From contig NZ_CP099734.1 of the NCBI RefSeq assembly GCF_025398175.1, positions 1,922,001 to 1,986,000 of the forward strand: a stretch of DNA of 64,000 bases, given 5' to 3'. The translations under genes were made by a program, and so were the position numbers. Positions within the stretch are counted from its first letter, which is position 1; every line of letters starts with the position of its first letter. The stretch comes from Photobacterium sp. TY1-4 (GTDB taxonomy: Bacteria; Pseudomonadota; Gammaproteobacteria; Enterobacterales; Vibrionaceae). Below are positions 8,921-17,684 of this stretch, piece after piece. Below the pieces are notes generated by a model. The model was not told the DNA's origin. It saw nothing but the letters and a program-made list of their open reading frames with translations, and did no database searches.

Positions 8921-9786
8921 GCGAACGCCTCCCGGTCGGCATAAATCCGTTTGGGTATCCAGCCGAGTGTTGCTTCTGCCTTTTGGCTGGAAAAAACCTG
9001 CTTTAATCCATATCCCTCGGTCCAGCCCCCATAAATCGCACGCCACTGTACCTCGGCATGGGTCAAAATGGGTCCTGCTGCGAGCGATTGAGCCAGGGTT
9101 GCCACACTCACCGCCGGATCGCCGACGCCGATATATTCTTCCCCTGGCGCACCTTTTTCCAGCACCAGCCGATACAATTCAGCCAGATTCTGCCGCTCCA
9201 CCAGCGACCAGGTCAGTGACAGCGACGTAGGGACCGTCGGCTGCCCGTTGCGTTCCAGCTCCATCAGCATAATGGGCGGAACATATTGCTCTTCGGCGCG
9301 AATCACATTGGCCGGAGTGACAATCCGCAGATCGACATTCGGCTGCGCTGCCAGCCACGCCCCGTTGTCATTCATCCATTGAAACGCCTCAATGGACTGG
9401 CGCTCAGAGTGTTCGGTGATCACCTGCTCATGATTGCCGTAAGTCCAGCAACCGTTGGTATAGAGCACGATTAAAGGGGTTTTCCGCGTTTTTGCATGCG
9501 AGGCTAATGCCTGCACAAAGCGACGATCTTCAGCTGCCATGCTTTCCTCAAAGCTGCAGGCGGTATGGATCACGGCATCAACCTGTTCAAGATGCGCCGA
9601 CCAGATTTCAGGTTCCGACATGTTGCCCTTGACCGGCAAACACCCAGCGGCGGCCGCCTGCTGCGCACTGGCCGAAGAACGACACAAGGCAAGGACCCGG
9701 TATTCATGATTCAGCAGCGCTTCGGCCACCGCACTGCCGATATTGCCGGTCGCCCCGGTTAGAAAAACGGTTGTGATTTGACTCAT
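8917..9786 (-). CDS. NAD(P)-dependent epimerase/dehydratase-like protein
   Basis: A 289-residue extended short-chain dehydrogenase-like protein. The Rossmann motif TGATGNIGSAV is at residues 9-19, followed by VLALCRSS, which marks an NADP-type second strand. The catalytic YxxxK is not evident, so an NmrA-like sensor or atypical reductase is possible. Start at 9786 is chosen because GGGAGAGAG sits just before this ATG; an earlier ATG lacks such a site. It is the middle gene of a regulator-epimerase-DoxX unit on the minus strand, overlapping doxX by 4 bp. Confidence 0.72.
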   Translation of the reverse strand: MSQITTVFLTGATGNIGSAVAEALLNHEYRVLALCRSSASAQQAAAAGCLPVKGNMSEPEIWSAHLEQVDAVIHTACSFEESMAAEDRRFVQALASHAKTRKTPLIVLYTNGCWTYGNHEQVITEHSERQSIEAFQWMNDNGAWLAAQPNVDLRIVTPANVIRAEEQYVPPIMLMELERNGQPTVPTSLSLTWSLVERQNLAELYRLVLEKGAPGEEYIGVGDPAVSVATLAQSLAAGPILTHAEVQWRAIYGGWTEGYGLKQVFSSQKAEATLGWIPKRIYADREAFA

Positions 9787-9857
9787 GACTCTCTCCCTGA
9801 CGTTGTTTTCCATCAACTTACGGACAATAACCTGTCAGGAAAAGACATCGGCTGAAC

Positions 9858-10838
9858 TTACCGACTGATCATCGATAGCGCCGGATGAATCGTCGATTTT
9901 TCGGCACGGCTTCCCTGCTCTCCCAACCGGTATTGCTTGGGTGTGGTCTGGTGAAATTGCTTAAAGTTTCGGATCAGTACATCGCTGGACTGAAAGCCGC
10001 AGTACTGCGCAATTTGCTGGACCGAGTCAGTGGTTGTCACCAGACGTTCGGCGGCAATAAAGCAGCGCCACTGCCGTAAAAACTGAAGCGGCGCCGTCCC
10101 GGCGATCCGTTTAAACCGTTCGGCAAACGACGAGCGCGACAACGCGGCAAGACTCGCCAGTTCTTCCACCGTCCAGTCCCGGGCAAAATTATTCTGGATC
10201 GCCAGAATCACGGACGCCAGATGGCGATCGTGCAGCGCACGTAGCCAGCTCGGGTTAATGGCCAGTGTATTCAGCCCCCGTAACATCTCGAGAAAAAACA
10301 GCTCCAGCAAGTGCTTCATGGCCAGATCATGGCCGGCTTCCCGGTCCAGGTTTTCCTGGTAAATCCAGGTCAGATAATTCTCCAGCCGATCCCCGGGATC
10401 AATATCAACCACGATGGTATTCGGCATCCCGCCAATTTTGGGATCCTGCCCCCAGTGCTGCACCATGGAAAAGCGGATATTGCCGCACATCAGCTGACAC
10501 GGTGCGCCATCCCCGCCAATGTTCATCTGCCGGATCGCTTCCGGCGTCTGATGCTCAAACAGCGCGCTGACCGACAGACAAGGCACACCGGGCTCACTCA
10601 TGATGCGGTGCGCACAGCCATAGGGCAGCAGGATCAGTTGTCCTGCTCGCAGGTGGATCGGCGCCTGCCCCTCCACTTCCACCACGCAGCGGCCCGAACG
10701 CAGGTAGCTGAACGCCCCGCAATCGAGCTGGGTTTCAGCCATTCCCCACGGCTCGCGCAGCCCGACCTGGGCGAACACTTCCACCTGTGGCGAAAGATGA
10801 TGGATAAACTGACTTAAGGGATCTTGAAAGTGCATCAT
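9858..10838 (-). CDS. AraC-family transcriptional regulator with cupin domain
   Basis: A 326-residue activator-type regulator. The N-terminal half is a cupin-like sensor of the type that begins with a FAQVGLREPWG-like segment and SYLRSGRCVVEVEG (a Cupin_6 look). The C-terminal 100 residues form two helix-turn-helix motifs: WTVEELASLAALSRSSFAERF and VQQIAQYCGFQSSDVLIRNFK, then TTPKQYR. It is encoded 71 bp before the epimerase gene on the same strand and probably controls it. The start is uncertain among ATG 10838, ATG 10835 and TTG 10853, because no strong Shine-Dalgarno sequence is present. Confidence 0.8.
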   Translation of the reverse strand: MMHFQDPLSQFIHHLSPQVEVFAQVGLREPWGMAETQLDCGAFSYLRSGRCVVEVEGQAPIHLRAGQLILLPYGCAHRIMSEPGVPCLSVSALFEHQTPEAIRQMNIGGDGAPCQLMCGNIRFSMVQHWGQDPKIGGMPNTIVVDIDPGDRLENYLTWIYQENLDREAGHDLAMKHLLELFFLEMLRGLNTLAINPSWLRALHDRHLASVILAIQNNFARDWTVEELASLAALSRSSFAERFKRIAGTAPLQFLRQWRCFIAAERLVTTTDSVQQIAQYCGFQSSDVLIRNFKQFHQTTPKQYRLGEQGSRAEKSTIHPALSMISR

Positions 10839-10927
10839 CACAATCCATATCAAACGATATGATGATTCAACGGCGAAAGCCGCGAAGCGTCAAGGTGGGA
10901 CCTGGGATCCTCGGCGTCCTGTCACAA

Positions 10928-11010
10928 CTTCTCGCTTTATCACGGACTTCGAGCTTTCTTATCTACTTCAAGCTTTCTCGCCTACTTCATGTCTGCTCAC
11001 ATTCTTCATG
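10928..11010. repeat. Degenerate 19-bp tandem repeat
   Basis: Four consecutive 19-bp units begin with CTTC (starts at 10928, 10947, 10966 and 10985), followed by a partial fifth CTTCATG. The middle pair, CTTCGAGCTTTCTTATCTA and CTTCAAGCTTTCTCGCCTA, is the best conserved. The array fills much of the 344-bp spacer between the AraC gene and moeA, in which no gene was found. Confidence 0.6.
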
Positions 11011-11182
11011 CCGTTTAACCCCTTCACATGCGATTCCGCGCGATGCCCCACTGGCCGCTCTATCACAAAGGGGGTATTCTGCCCGCGTTGCCACAGACAG
11101 ATTAGTGATGCCCCTGTTTTTTTGTCATAATGGCTTCCACGCCAAATATGTATAAGCCGTTGACGACAAACAGGTACACTTT

Positions 11183-12415
11183 ATGGGATGTTGTGATGTG
11201 CCAGGCCTGATGCCTGTAGAAGATGCCCTGACCAAAATCTTGGCAGAGGTCAAACCTTTAACGAAAACCCACACGGTTGCACTGGCCGATGCCATTGGAC
11301 TGGTGCTGGCTGAAGACATTTGTTCACCAATCAATGTTCCGCCTTTCGCAAACTCAGCCATGGATGGGTATGCCCTGCGCTGTGCCGATCTCGAACACAC
11401 CGACACCCTGACCCAGGTCGGCAAATCCTTTGCCGGGGCCCCGTTCGACGGACGTTGCGACGAAGGCCAGTGTGTGCGCATCATGACCGGTGCAGAAATT
11501 CCGGCCGGTGTCGACACTGTGGTGATGCAGGAAGAAACCGAAGCCGATGGCGATCAAATCCGCTTTCTGGCCCGACCGAAAGCACAACAGAATATCCGCC
11601 CGATTGGCGATGATGTCTGCCAGGGCGATGTGGTCGTCGCCAAAGGTCACCGCCTGACTGCCCGCGAAATGCCGCTGCTGGCCTCTCTGGGGATTGCCAC
11701 TGTGCCCGTTTATCAGCGTCCGTGCGTGGCCTTTTTCTCAACCGGTGACGAGCTGCGCCCGGTTGGCGAGCCACTCGAAGCCGGTCAAATCTACGACAGT
11801 AACCGGTACGGCATTCGTGCCCTGCTGGAGAAATTCGGCTGCGAGGTGATGGATCTTGGGATCATCCCGGATGAACCGGAAAAACTGCGCGCTGCATTCC
11901 AGCAGGCAACGCAAGCCGACGTGTTGATCACCTCCGGCGGCGTCAGTGTCGGCGAAGCGGACTACACCAAGACGATCCTCGATGAGCAAGGCGAAATCGG
12001 TTTCTGGAAAATTGCGATGAAACCGGGCAAGCCGTTTGCCTTTGGCACCATCGGCAACACCTGGTTCTGCGGTCTGCCGGGCAACCCGGTCTCTGCCATG
12101 CTGACCCTGTACCAGCTGGTGCAGCCGATGCTGGCAAAACTGGCCGGACACAGCCAGTATCAGCCACCGCAGCGTCTGAAAGCCAAGGCCACCACCGCCT
12201 TTAAAAAGCAGCCGGGCCGGACGGATTTCCAACGTGGGATTTACCAAATCGGTGCGGACGGGCAATTTGAAGTCGCCACCACCGGCAATCAGGGCTCCGG
12301 CGCTTTCAGCTCCATGCATCTGGCCAACTGCTTTGTGATTCTAGAGCGCGAGCGCGGCCGGGTTGAGCCGGGGGAAACCGTCACCATCGAGCTGTTCAAC
12401 CAGACGATGTACTGA
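11183..12415 (+). CDS. moeA: Molybdopterin molybdenumtransferase
   Basis: Inserts molybdate into adenylylated molybdopterin to make the molybdenum cofactor. The 410-residue protein has the usual MoeA order: N-terminal LPVEDAL-like segment, the SAMDGYALR motif near residue 60, the Mog-like domain with [10 protein letters not shown] and the ligand-binding [12 protein letters not shown], and the C-terminal beta-barrel after [12 protein letters not shown]. It is followed 45 bp later by moeB, as in Escherichia coli. Its product is needed by molybdoenzymes such as the NapA encoded at 28343-30835. No molybdenum riboswitch was seen upstream. Confidence 0.96.
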   Translation: MGCCDVPGLMPVEDALTKILAEVKPLTKTHTVALADAIGLVLAEDICSPINVPPFANSAMDGYALRCADLEHTDTLTQVGKSFAGAPFDGRCDEGQCVRIMTGAEIPAGVDTVVMQEETEADGDQIRFLARPKAQQNIRPIGDDVCQGDVVVAKGHRLTAREMPLLASLGIATVPVYQRPCVAFFSTGDELRPVGEPLEAGQIYDSNRYGIRALLEKFGCEVMDLGIIPDEPEKLRAAFQQATQADVLITSGGVSVGEADYTKTILDEQGEIGFWKIAMKPGKPFAFGTIGNTWFCGLPGNPVSAMLTLYQLVQPMLAKLAGHSQYQPPQRLKAKATTAFKKQPGRTDFQRGIYQIGADGQFEVATTGNQGSGAFSSMHLANCFVILERERGRVEPGETVTIELFNQTMY

Positions 12416-12460
12416 TGCCCCCATCTTCAACTGCCCAGTGAGAATGAACAGGAATAACCC

Positions 12461-13207
12461 GTGGTAGAACTTAGCGACGCAGAAATGCTGCGTTACAACC
12501 GCCAGATCATCCTGCGCCAGTTCGATTTTGACGGCCAGGAAGCCCTGAAGGCGTCATCTATGCTGATCCTCGGTGCAGGCGGCCTCGGCTGTGCGTCAAC
12601 GCAGTACCTGGCTGCTGCCGGGGTCGGCAAGCTGACCTTGATTGATGACGACACCGTTGAAGTTTCGAACCTGCAACGCCAGGTGCTGCACAGCGATGCA
12701 ACAGTCGGCCTGCTCAAGGTGGATTCGGCCAAACAAGCGCTGCAAACCATCAACCCCAATACTCAGGTCGACACCCTGGCCCGCCGTCTTGATGACAGCG
12801 AGCTGCTGTCGCTGATCGCGCAGCATAGCCTGGTGCTCGATTGCAGCGACAATGTCGAGACCCGCAACCAGCTCAACCGCTTGTGCCACCAGAGTCGCAC
12901 GCCCCTGATCTCAGGCGCGGCGATTCGGATGGAAGGGCAAATCAGTGTCTATACCTATCAGGATGACGAGCCCTGCTATCAGTGCCTCAGCGCCCTGTTC
13001 GGACAGCAGGCCCTGAGCTGCGTGGAAGCCGGGATCATGTCGCCGGTAGTTGGGATTGTCGGTGCGGTGCAGGCGATGGAGGCGATCAAAGTGGTTGCCG
13101 GTATGGGCCAGCCGCTGAACGGTAAAATCCTGATGCTGGATGCCATGACCATGAGCTGGCGGGAGATGAAGCTGAGCAAGCAACCGTCTTGTCCGGTGTG
13201 CAGATAA
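12461..13207 (+). CDS. moeB: Molybdopterin-synthase adenylyltransferase
   Basis: Adenylates the C-terminus of MoaD so that it can be thiocarboxylated during molybdopterin synthesis. The 248 residues hold the ATP-binding GAGGLGCAST near residue 37, the DDDTVEVSNLQRQ segment, and the two zinc CxxC pairs (CYQC and CPVC at the very end). ThiF and HesA relatives share the fold, but length and the position after moeA support MoeB. It starts with GTG after AGGAATAA. Confidence 0.95.
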   Translation: MVELSDAEMLRYNRQIILRQFDFDGQEALKASSMLILGAGGLGCASTQYLAAAGVGKLTLIDDDTVEVSNLQRQVLHSDATVGLLKVDSAKQALQTINPNTQVDTLARRLDDSELLSLIAQHSLVLDCSDNVETRNQLNRLCHQSRTPLISGAAIRMEGQISVYTYQDDEPCYQCLSALFGQQALSCVEAGIMSPVVGIVGAVQAMEAIKVVAGMGQPLNGKILMLDAMTMSWREMKLSKQPSCPVCR

Positions 13208-13250
13208 TCCGGTGCAACAGAGCGTTCTGCCAGCGTCAGATTCAAAAACA

Positions 13251-13278
13251 ACAAAGCCGGTCATCTGACCGGCTTTGT
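13251..13278. terminator. Bidirectional terminator between moeB and cvfB
   Basis: ACAAAGCCGGTCA and TGACCGGCTTTGT form a 13-bp perfect inverted repeat between the two convergent genes, with A-rich and T-rich flanks. Confidence 0.85.
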
Positions 13279-13340
13279 ATTTTATAGGGGCACGGAATGG
13301 TGCGCTGGATGGCATCACACCAAACTTTGAAGCACCGAAA

Positions 13341-14180
13341 TTAGTTGTCGTTAAGACGGATCCCGTCACGCTCAATGAGGATCAGCCCTTTCTTATACAA
13401 ACCACCAATGGTTTTCTTGAACGTGGCCTTGCTGGTGCGGAACTCTTTAAAAATCGCTTCCGGAGACGATTTGTCACTAAGCGGGATAAAACCACCCTTG
13501 CGTTCCAGCGTGGTCAGGATCTTATCCGCCAGATCATCCACTTTTGCCCGACCGGCTTTTTGCAGAGATAGGTTGATCTTCCCGTCCGGACGAATTTCCT
13601 TGATAAAAGCTTTGAGTTTTTTCCCCGGGAACAGTTTACCGAAGGATTCCGTGCGGAAAAGTAATCCCCAGTGCTCATCTTCGATCACCGCCTTGTACCC
13701 CAGGTCGCTCACTTCCGCGATTTGTACCTGCACTTCCTGGCCAACCTGGTAGCGTGCCGGGGTTTTATCCAGGAAACGGTTGAACTTGGTCGAACCAACA
13801 ATCCGGCCGGACGCTTTGTCGGTATAGATGCGAACCATGATGTCCTGACCCTCTTCCAGACGACGGCGCTGCTCACTGAACGGGACCAGCAAATCTTTTT
13901 TCAGGCCCCAATCGACGAAAGCACCGACACCACAGATCCCCACCACGCGCAGCAATGCAAAATCACCCACCTGCGCCAGCGGACGCTCCGTGGTGGCAAT
14001 CACGTCATCTTCAGAATCAAAATAAATAAAGACTTCGAGTTCATCACCCAGCTCTGTGCCGGCCGGGACATCTGATTTCGGCAACAGAATATTGCCAAAG
14101 TCTTCACCACCATCAAGGAATACGCCAAAATCTACCTGTTTGACGACCTCTAACGTGTTGTATTGTCCAATTTTAATCAT
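13341..14180 (-). CDS. S1-domain RNA-binding protein of the CvfB family
   Basis: A cytosolic 279-residue protein made of S1-like beta-barrel modules and a C-terminal winged helix. Visible parts are IKIGQYNTLEVVKQVDFGVFLDG (first S1 fold), GICGVGAFVDWGLKKDLLVPF (second), LGYKAVIEDEHWGLLF (third) and the closing winged helix (SPEAIFKEFRTSKATFKKTIGGLYKKG). CvfB proteins bind RNA and affect virulence factor expression in Staphylococcus; the role in gammaproteobacteria is unclear. ATG at 14180 starts the first S1 strand; the longer frame to 14282 has no supporting site. Confidence 0.85.
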   Translation of the reverse strand: MIKIGQYNTLEVVKQVDFGVFLDGGEDFGNILLPKSDVPAGTELGDELEVFIYFDSEDDVIATTERPLAQVGDFALLRVVGICGVGAFVDWGLKKDLLVPFSEQRRRLEEGQDIMVRIYTDKASGRIVGSTKFNRFLDKTPARYQVGQEVQVQIAEVSDLGYKAVIEDEHWGLLFRTESFGKLFPGKKLKAFIKEIRPDGKINLSLQKAGRAKVDDLADKILTTLERKGGFIPLSDKSSPEAIFKEFRTSKATFKKTIGGLYKKGLILIERDGIRLNDN

Positions 14181-14400
14181 CTGTTCGACACTCTCTGGGT
14201 AAATAAAAACGAACCAGGCAACCCGCCTGTCAGGCCGCTGACAACCGTTGCAGCCCATCATTATCGGTTGTAGGCGGCGCATTATACGTGATGTTGCTCC
14301 ACCCCGCCTCGCCTATCGGCACTTATTTGATTGTTTTTCCGGCTAACGAAGCCTCATACTGGGTTATACAATAAGATTAAACGATTAATTTTACGAAAAA

Positions 14401-14436
14401 TCACTCGGCCGCTGACATTTCTGTCAAAAGTGAGTG
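14401..14436. promoter_or_regulatory. Nested inverted repeats in the divergent cvfB / 14493 promoter region
   Basis: An outer pair TCACTC (14401-14406) and GAGTGA (14431-14436) encloses an inner palindrome TGACA-TTTC-TGTCA (14413-14426). The site lies about 55 bp before the GTG start of the plus-strand gene and may be an operator. The bound factor is unknown. The rest of this 312-bp spacer shows nothing else. Confidence 0.35.
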
Positions 14437-14492
14437 ATAATCTGCATCATCCTCTTTTCCATCATAAATTCATGACGAGGTCTTAAAGCATA

Positions 14493-15836
14493 GTGATCAC
14501 TGTTGAGAAAAAAGACGGCCATAAAATAAAAATCTCCCACGTCATCCAGGAAACCACCAATCGACAGCTTGATCTCTACCTTTTCGTGCCCGGCGAACTG
14601 GGACTCAACCCCAACATTCTCTCCGAAGATGAGTTTTACCACACCGCCCTGCTCGGCAAGCGAACCTATTACAGTGATGTCAACCATCTGCCGCTGGTTC
14701 ACAGCCGGCTCGCCAGCCGGGGCAAACTCTCGACCGAACAATACCGCCTGAGCCTGAGTTTGTATGCTTACCAGTATGCACTGGCGCTGGAAGAAACCGT
14801 CCAACAGCTGCTGGATGACAAGCTTGAACGAACGTTGGAAGAAGTCAGTGAAGTCGCCAATTTGGCTCTGCGGATCTTAAAACGGTTACGCCGGAATGTG
14901 CCCAGCGACAAGAAGCTGCACAAATACTATGAAAATATCGATAACTACCTGTCCTGGTATACCGAGCAACGCTGCCTGGCGCTGATTGCACACCTGCCGC
15001 GCAGCAGTGACTACCCGGAGATCAAGTCGCTGCTGATCGAGATTTGCGAGAATGAGGCCGCGCACCGCCTGAAACATGACTACAACTCCAGCCGGGCCAC
15101 CCAGGATCCGACCCGGATGTCGAACAAGATGCGCCTGCTGCGCCGTCTGATCGAATACCCGGTGACCATGAAAGAACAAACCATGGCGCTGGGACAAAAT
15201 ACCAAAAAAATTGTGACCGGGTTTGCGGCTGGCTTTGTGATGATATTTGTCACCCTGATGCTGATTAAAGCGCGCGGGGTGCTGGGCGATATTACCGCGT
15301 CCTTTATCCTGGTGCTGTCGTTTATCTACGCGGCGCGGGAAGTGTTTAAAGATGATCTGAAAACCGTTCTGTGGCGCTGGGTTCGCAAAGGGAAGCCGAA
15401 ATGGCGTAAACAGTTCTTCGATGCCAACTCCAACCGCCTGATCGGCCGTCAGCTAGAGTGGCTGGAGTACGCCAGCTATGACGTCCTGGACGAAGAAATT
15501 AAAAAGAAGCGTAAACACAAAGTCTCGCAACGGGAAGAAACCATCCTGCACTACAAGAGCACCACCCGGATGTCGACCACTAAGTTTATGACCGGTTACG
15601 AGCAGAGCCGCGAGTCGCTGCAACTGGATCTGCGAGTGATCTCGAAGATGATGGAAAAAGGCTCGCAGCGGGTATACCAACTGAAAGAAGGTCAGGTGTC
15701 CAAAGAGTCGGTAGAAAAGCGCCACCTGATCAATTTGATCACCCGGGAAACCGACGAAGACAACACGGTGCGGATCCAACGATGGAAAGTCATCGTCAAC
15801 CGATCCAAGATTGTCGATATCGAGGCTATCGACTAA
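14493..15836 (+). CDS. Uncharacterised membrane protein with two transmembrane helices
   Basis: A 447-residue protein not recognised as a known enzyme. Residues 1-230 are soluble and mostly helical, with a charged coiled segment around residue 100 (DDKLERTLEEVSEVANLALR). A hydrophobic hairpin follows at about 240-258 (TGFAAGFVMIFVTLMLI) and 263-280 (TASFILVLSFIYAA), then a strongly basic region (KKKRKHK near 345) and a beta-rich C-terminus. The layout suggests a soluble sensor or scaffold domain on each side of a short membrane anchor, both on the cytosolic face. It starts with GTG after a weak GAGG. No operon partner is evident; SelO follows 159 bp later on the same strand. Confidence 0.75.
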   Translation: MITVEKKDGHKIKISHVIQETTNRQLDLYLFVPGELGLNPNILSEDEFYHTALLGKRTYYSDVNHLPLVHSRLASRGKLSTEQYRLSLSLYAYQYALALEETVQQLLDDKLERTLEEVSEVANLALRILKRLRRNVPSDKKLHKYYENIDNYLSWYTEQRCLALIAHLPRSSDYPEIKSLLIEICENEAAHRLKHDYNSSRATQDPTRMSNKMRLLRRLIEYPVTMKEQTMALGQNTKKIVTGFAAGFVMIFVTLMLIKARGVLGDITASFILVLSFIYAAREVFKDDLKTVLWRWVRKGKPKWRKQFFDANSNRLIGRQLEWLEYASYDVLDEEIKKKRKHKVSQREETILHYKSTTRMSTTKFMTGYEQSRESLQLDLRVISKMMEKGSQRVYQLKEGQVSKESVEKRHLINLITRETDEDNTVRIQRWKVIVNRSKIVDIEAID

Positions 15837-15995
15837 GCCAGAGTCCATTCAAGCTTTAAAGTCGCTATGCTTACAAAAGATAGCGACTGAGCCGAACACC
15901 GGAAAAACCCTACTTTTTATCTCTTGTTTGCGGCCGATAACTTGCTACCCTGACCGGACTTTCTACTCCCTGCTTCACTCGCTAAGGTCAGCTTG

Positions 15996-17489
15996 ATGCG
16001 CGCACTTTCAGAACTGGTTTTCCATAACACTTACAGTGAATTACCGAGCGACTTCGGTACCCGGGTCACCCCCCAACCGCTGAGCGACCCTTTCCTGGTC
16101 AGTGTGAACCCGCAGATCTGCACCCTGTTGGAACTGGATCCGGCTCAGGCACAAACCGATTTTTTCATCGACCTGTTTACCGGCAACGATGAACTCGCCG
16201 GGTTTGACCCGATTGCGATGAAATACACCGGCCACCAGTTCGGCCAGTACAACCCGGCGCTGGGTGACGGGCGCGGTTTGCTGATGGGCGAAGTGTTAAC
16301 CAGCGAAGGCAACAAGTGGGATATCCACCTCAAAGGTGCCGGCATGACCCCATACTCGCGCCAAGGCGATGGACGGGCGGTATTGCGCTCCAGTATTCGG
16401 GAATATCTCGCCAGCGCGGCGATGCATGGATTGGGGATCCGAACCACGCATGCCCTGGCGGTTCTCAGCAGCACCACCCCGGTCTACCGGGAGAAAGTCG
16501 AGCGCGGTGCGACCCTAATCCGGGTGGCGGAAAGCCACCTGCGCTTCGGTCACTTTGAGTACCTGTTCTATACCGACAAGCACGGCGACCTGAAGCTGTT
16601 GGCAGACTACCTGATCCAACATCATTTTCCGGACCTGCTGGCGGATGAAAGTCTGCAAGAACACACGCAGCCGGATCGCTATGCTGCCATGTTCCACCGA
16701 ATTGTCAGCCTGACCGCCGAGATGATTGCCGACTGGCAGGCGGTGGGGTTTGCACACGGGGTGATGAATACCGACAACATGTCCGTGCTGGGCCTGACTT
16801 TCGATTATGGTCCCTACGGGTTTCTCGATGACTATCAGCCGGGCTTTATCTGCAACCATTCCGATTACAGTGGCCGCTACGCCTTTAATCAGCAGCCGTC
16901 CATCGCCTTGTGGAATCTTTCCGCGCTGGGCTATGCCCTGTCGCCACTGATTGATAAAGAGCTAATTGATGAAGCGCTCAACACCTATCAGCCACAATTG
17001 CAGCAATATTACAGTATCCGGATGCGCAGCAAACTCGGCCTGCAAGAACAGCTGCCACAGGACTCCCAGCTATTCAGCGATATGTTTGCCTTGCTGGCCC
17101 ACCAAGCGGCGGACTATACCCTGTTTTTCCGTACTCTGTCGGAGATCCCCCGGGCCGAGCTGGCGCAAAGCGCGCACCAGTTCGAATCTTTCTTCGGATG
17201 CACCCAATCCCTGTCTGTTTGGCTGGCACAGTACGCAGCCCGGCTGAATAACGAAACTCAGACGGACACTCTGCGCCTGGCGGCGATGAAAGCGGCGAAT
17301 CCGAAATTTATCCTGAGAAACTATCTGGCCCAGCAAGCCATTGACGCTGCGGAGCAGGGAGACTTTACGATGATTGAACAACTCCTGCAGGTGCTGGCAG
17401 CCCCGTTTGAGGAGCACCCGGATTACGCACATTTTGCAGCCGTGCCGCCGCAATGGGGCAAGGAACTTGAAATCAGCTGCTCGTCTTAA
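15996..17489 (+). CDS. selO: Protein adenylyltransferase SelO
   Basis: A pseudokinase-fold enzyme that transfers AMP to Ser, Thr or Tyr of target proteins, linked to redox stress. The 497 residues include the family signatures YTGHQFGQYNPALGDGRG, DIHLKGAGMTPYSR, GDGRAVLRSSIREYLASAAM and GVMNTDNMSVLG, with the metal-binding DNMS and DYGP. The C-terminus ends ISCSS: the cysteine stands where selenoprotein O of animals and some bacteria has selenocysteine, as in Escherichia coli YdiU. ATG 15996 follows AAGGTCAG; TTG 15993 is unlikely. A repeat array and a terminator follow the stop. Confidence 0.95.
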   Translation: MRALSELVFHNTYSELPSDFGTRVTPQPLSDPFLVSVNPQICTLLELDPAQAQTDFFIDLFTGNDELAGFDPIAMKYTGHQFGQYNPALGDGRGLLMGEVLTSEGNKWDIHLKGAGMTPYSRQGDGRAVLRSSIREYLASAAMHGLGIRTTHALAVLSSTTPVYREKVERGATLIRVAESHLRFGHFEYLFYTDKHGDLKLLADYLIQHHFPDLLADESLQEHTQPDRYAAMFHRIVSLTAEMIADWQAVGFAHGVMNTDNMSVLGLTFDYGPYGFLDDYQPGFICNHSDYSGRYAFNQQPSIALWNLSALGYALSPLIDKELIDEALNTYQPQLQQYYSIRMRSKLGLQEQLPQDSQLFSDMFALLAHQAADYTLFFRTLSEIPRAELAQSAHQFESFFGCTQSLSVWLAQYAARLNNETQTDTLRLAAMKAANPKFILRNYLAQQAIDAAEQGDFTMIEQLLQVLAAPFEEHPDYAHFAAVPPQWGKELEISCSS

Positions 17490-17535
17490 ACCCATGCGGT
17501 TCGAACCGGCGCCGTCTCAGAACCTTCGCCGACTC

Positions 17536-17580
17536 TAGATACACATGCCTTAGATACACATGCCTGAAATACACATGCCC
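17536..17580. repeat. 15-bp tandem repeat after selO
   Basis: Three copies of a unit close to TAGATACACATGCCT lie head to tail; the third reads GAAATACACATGCCC and runs into the terminator stem. They are 46 bp past the selO stop. Confidence 0.75.
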
Positions 17581-17597
17581 CGCGAACGGGGCTTTTC
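17577..17597 (+). terminator. Intrinsic terminator of selO
   Basis: GCCCCG-CGAA-CGGGGC is a stable tetraloop hairpin followed by TTTTC. Confidence 0.85.
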
Positions 17598-17620
17598 TTG
17601 ATTCAATCGCTTCAGTTGCT

Positions 17621-17684
17621 TTAGTAGCTTAGTAGCTTAGTAGCTTAGTAGCTTAGTAGCTTAGTAGCTTAGTAGCTTAGTAGG
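17621..17684. repeat. 8-bp simple sequence repeat (TTAGTAGC)8
   Basis: Eight uninterrupted head-to-tail copies of TTAGTAGC (the last ends in G) fill 64 bp. The final unit contains the stop codon (17677-17679, TAA on the minus strand) of the PEP-synthase-like gene, so the array is its immediate 3' untranslated region. The minus-strand unit GCTACTAA carries a stop in one frame. Confidence 0.95.

Noticed and set aside
17621..17684. Possible CRISPR array
   Set aside because: The 8-bp units have no spacers between them; this is a simple tandem repeat.
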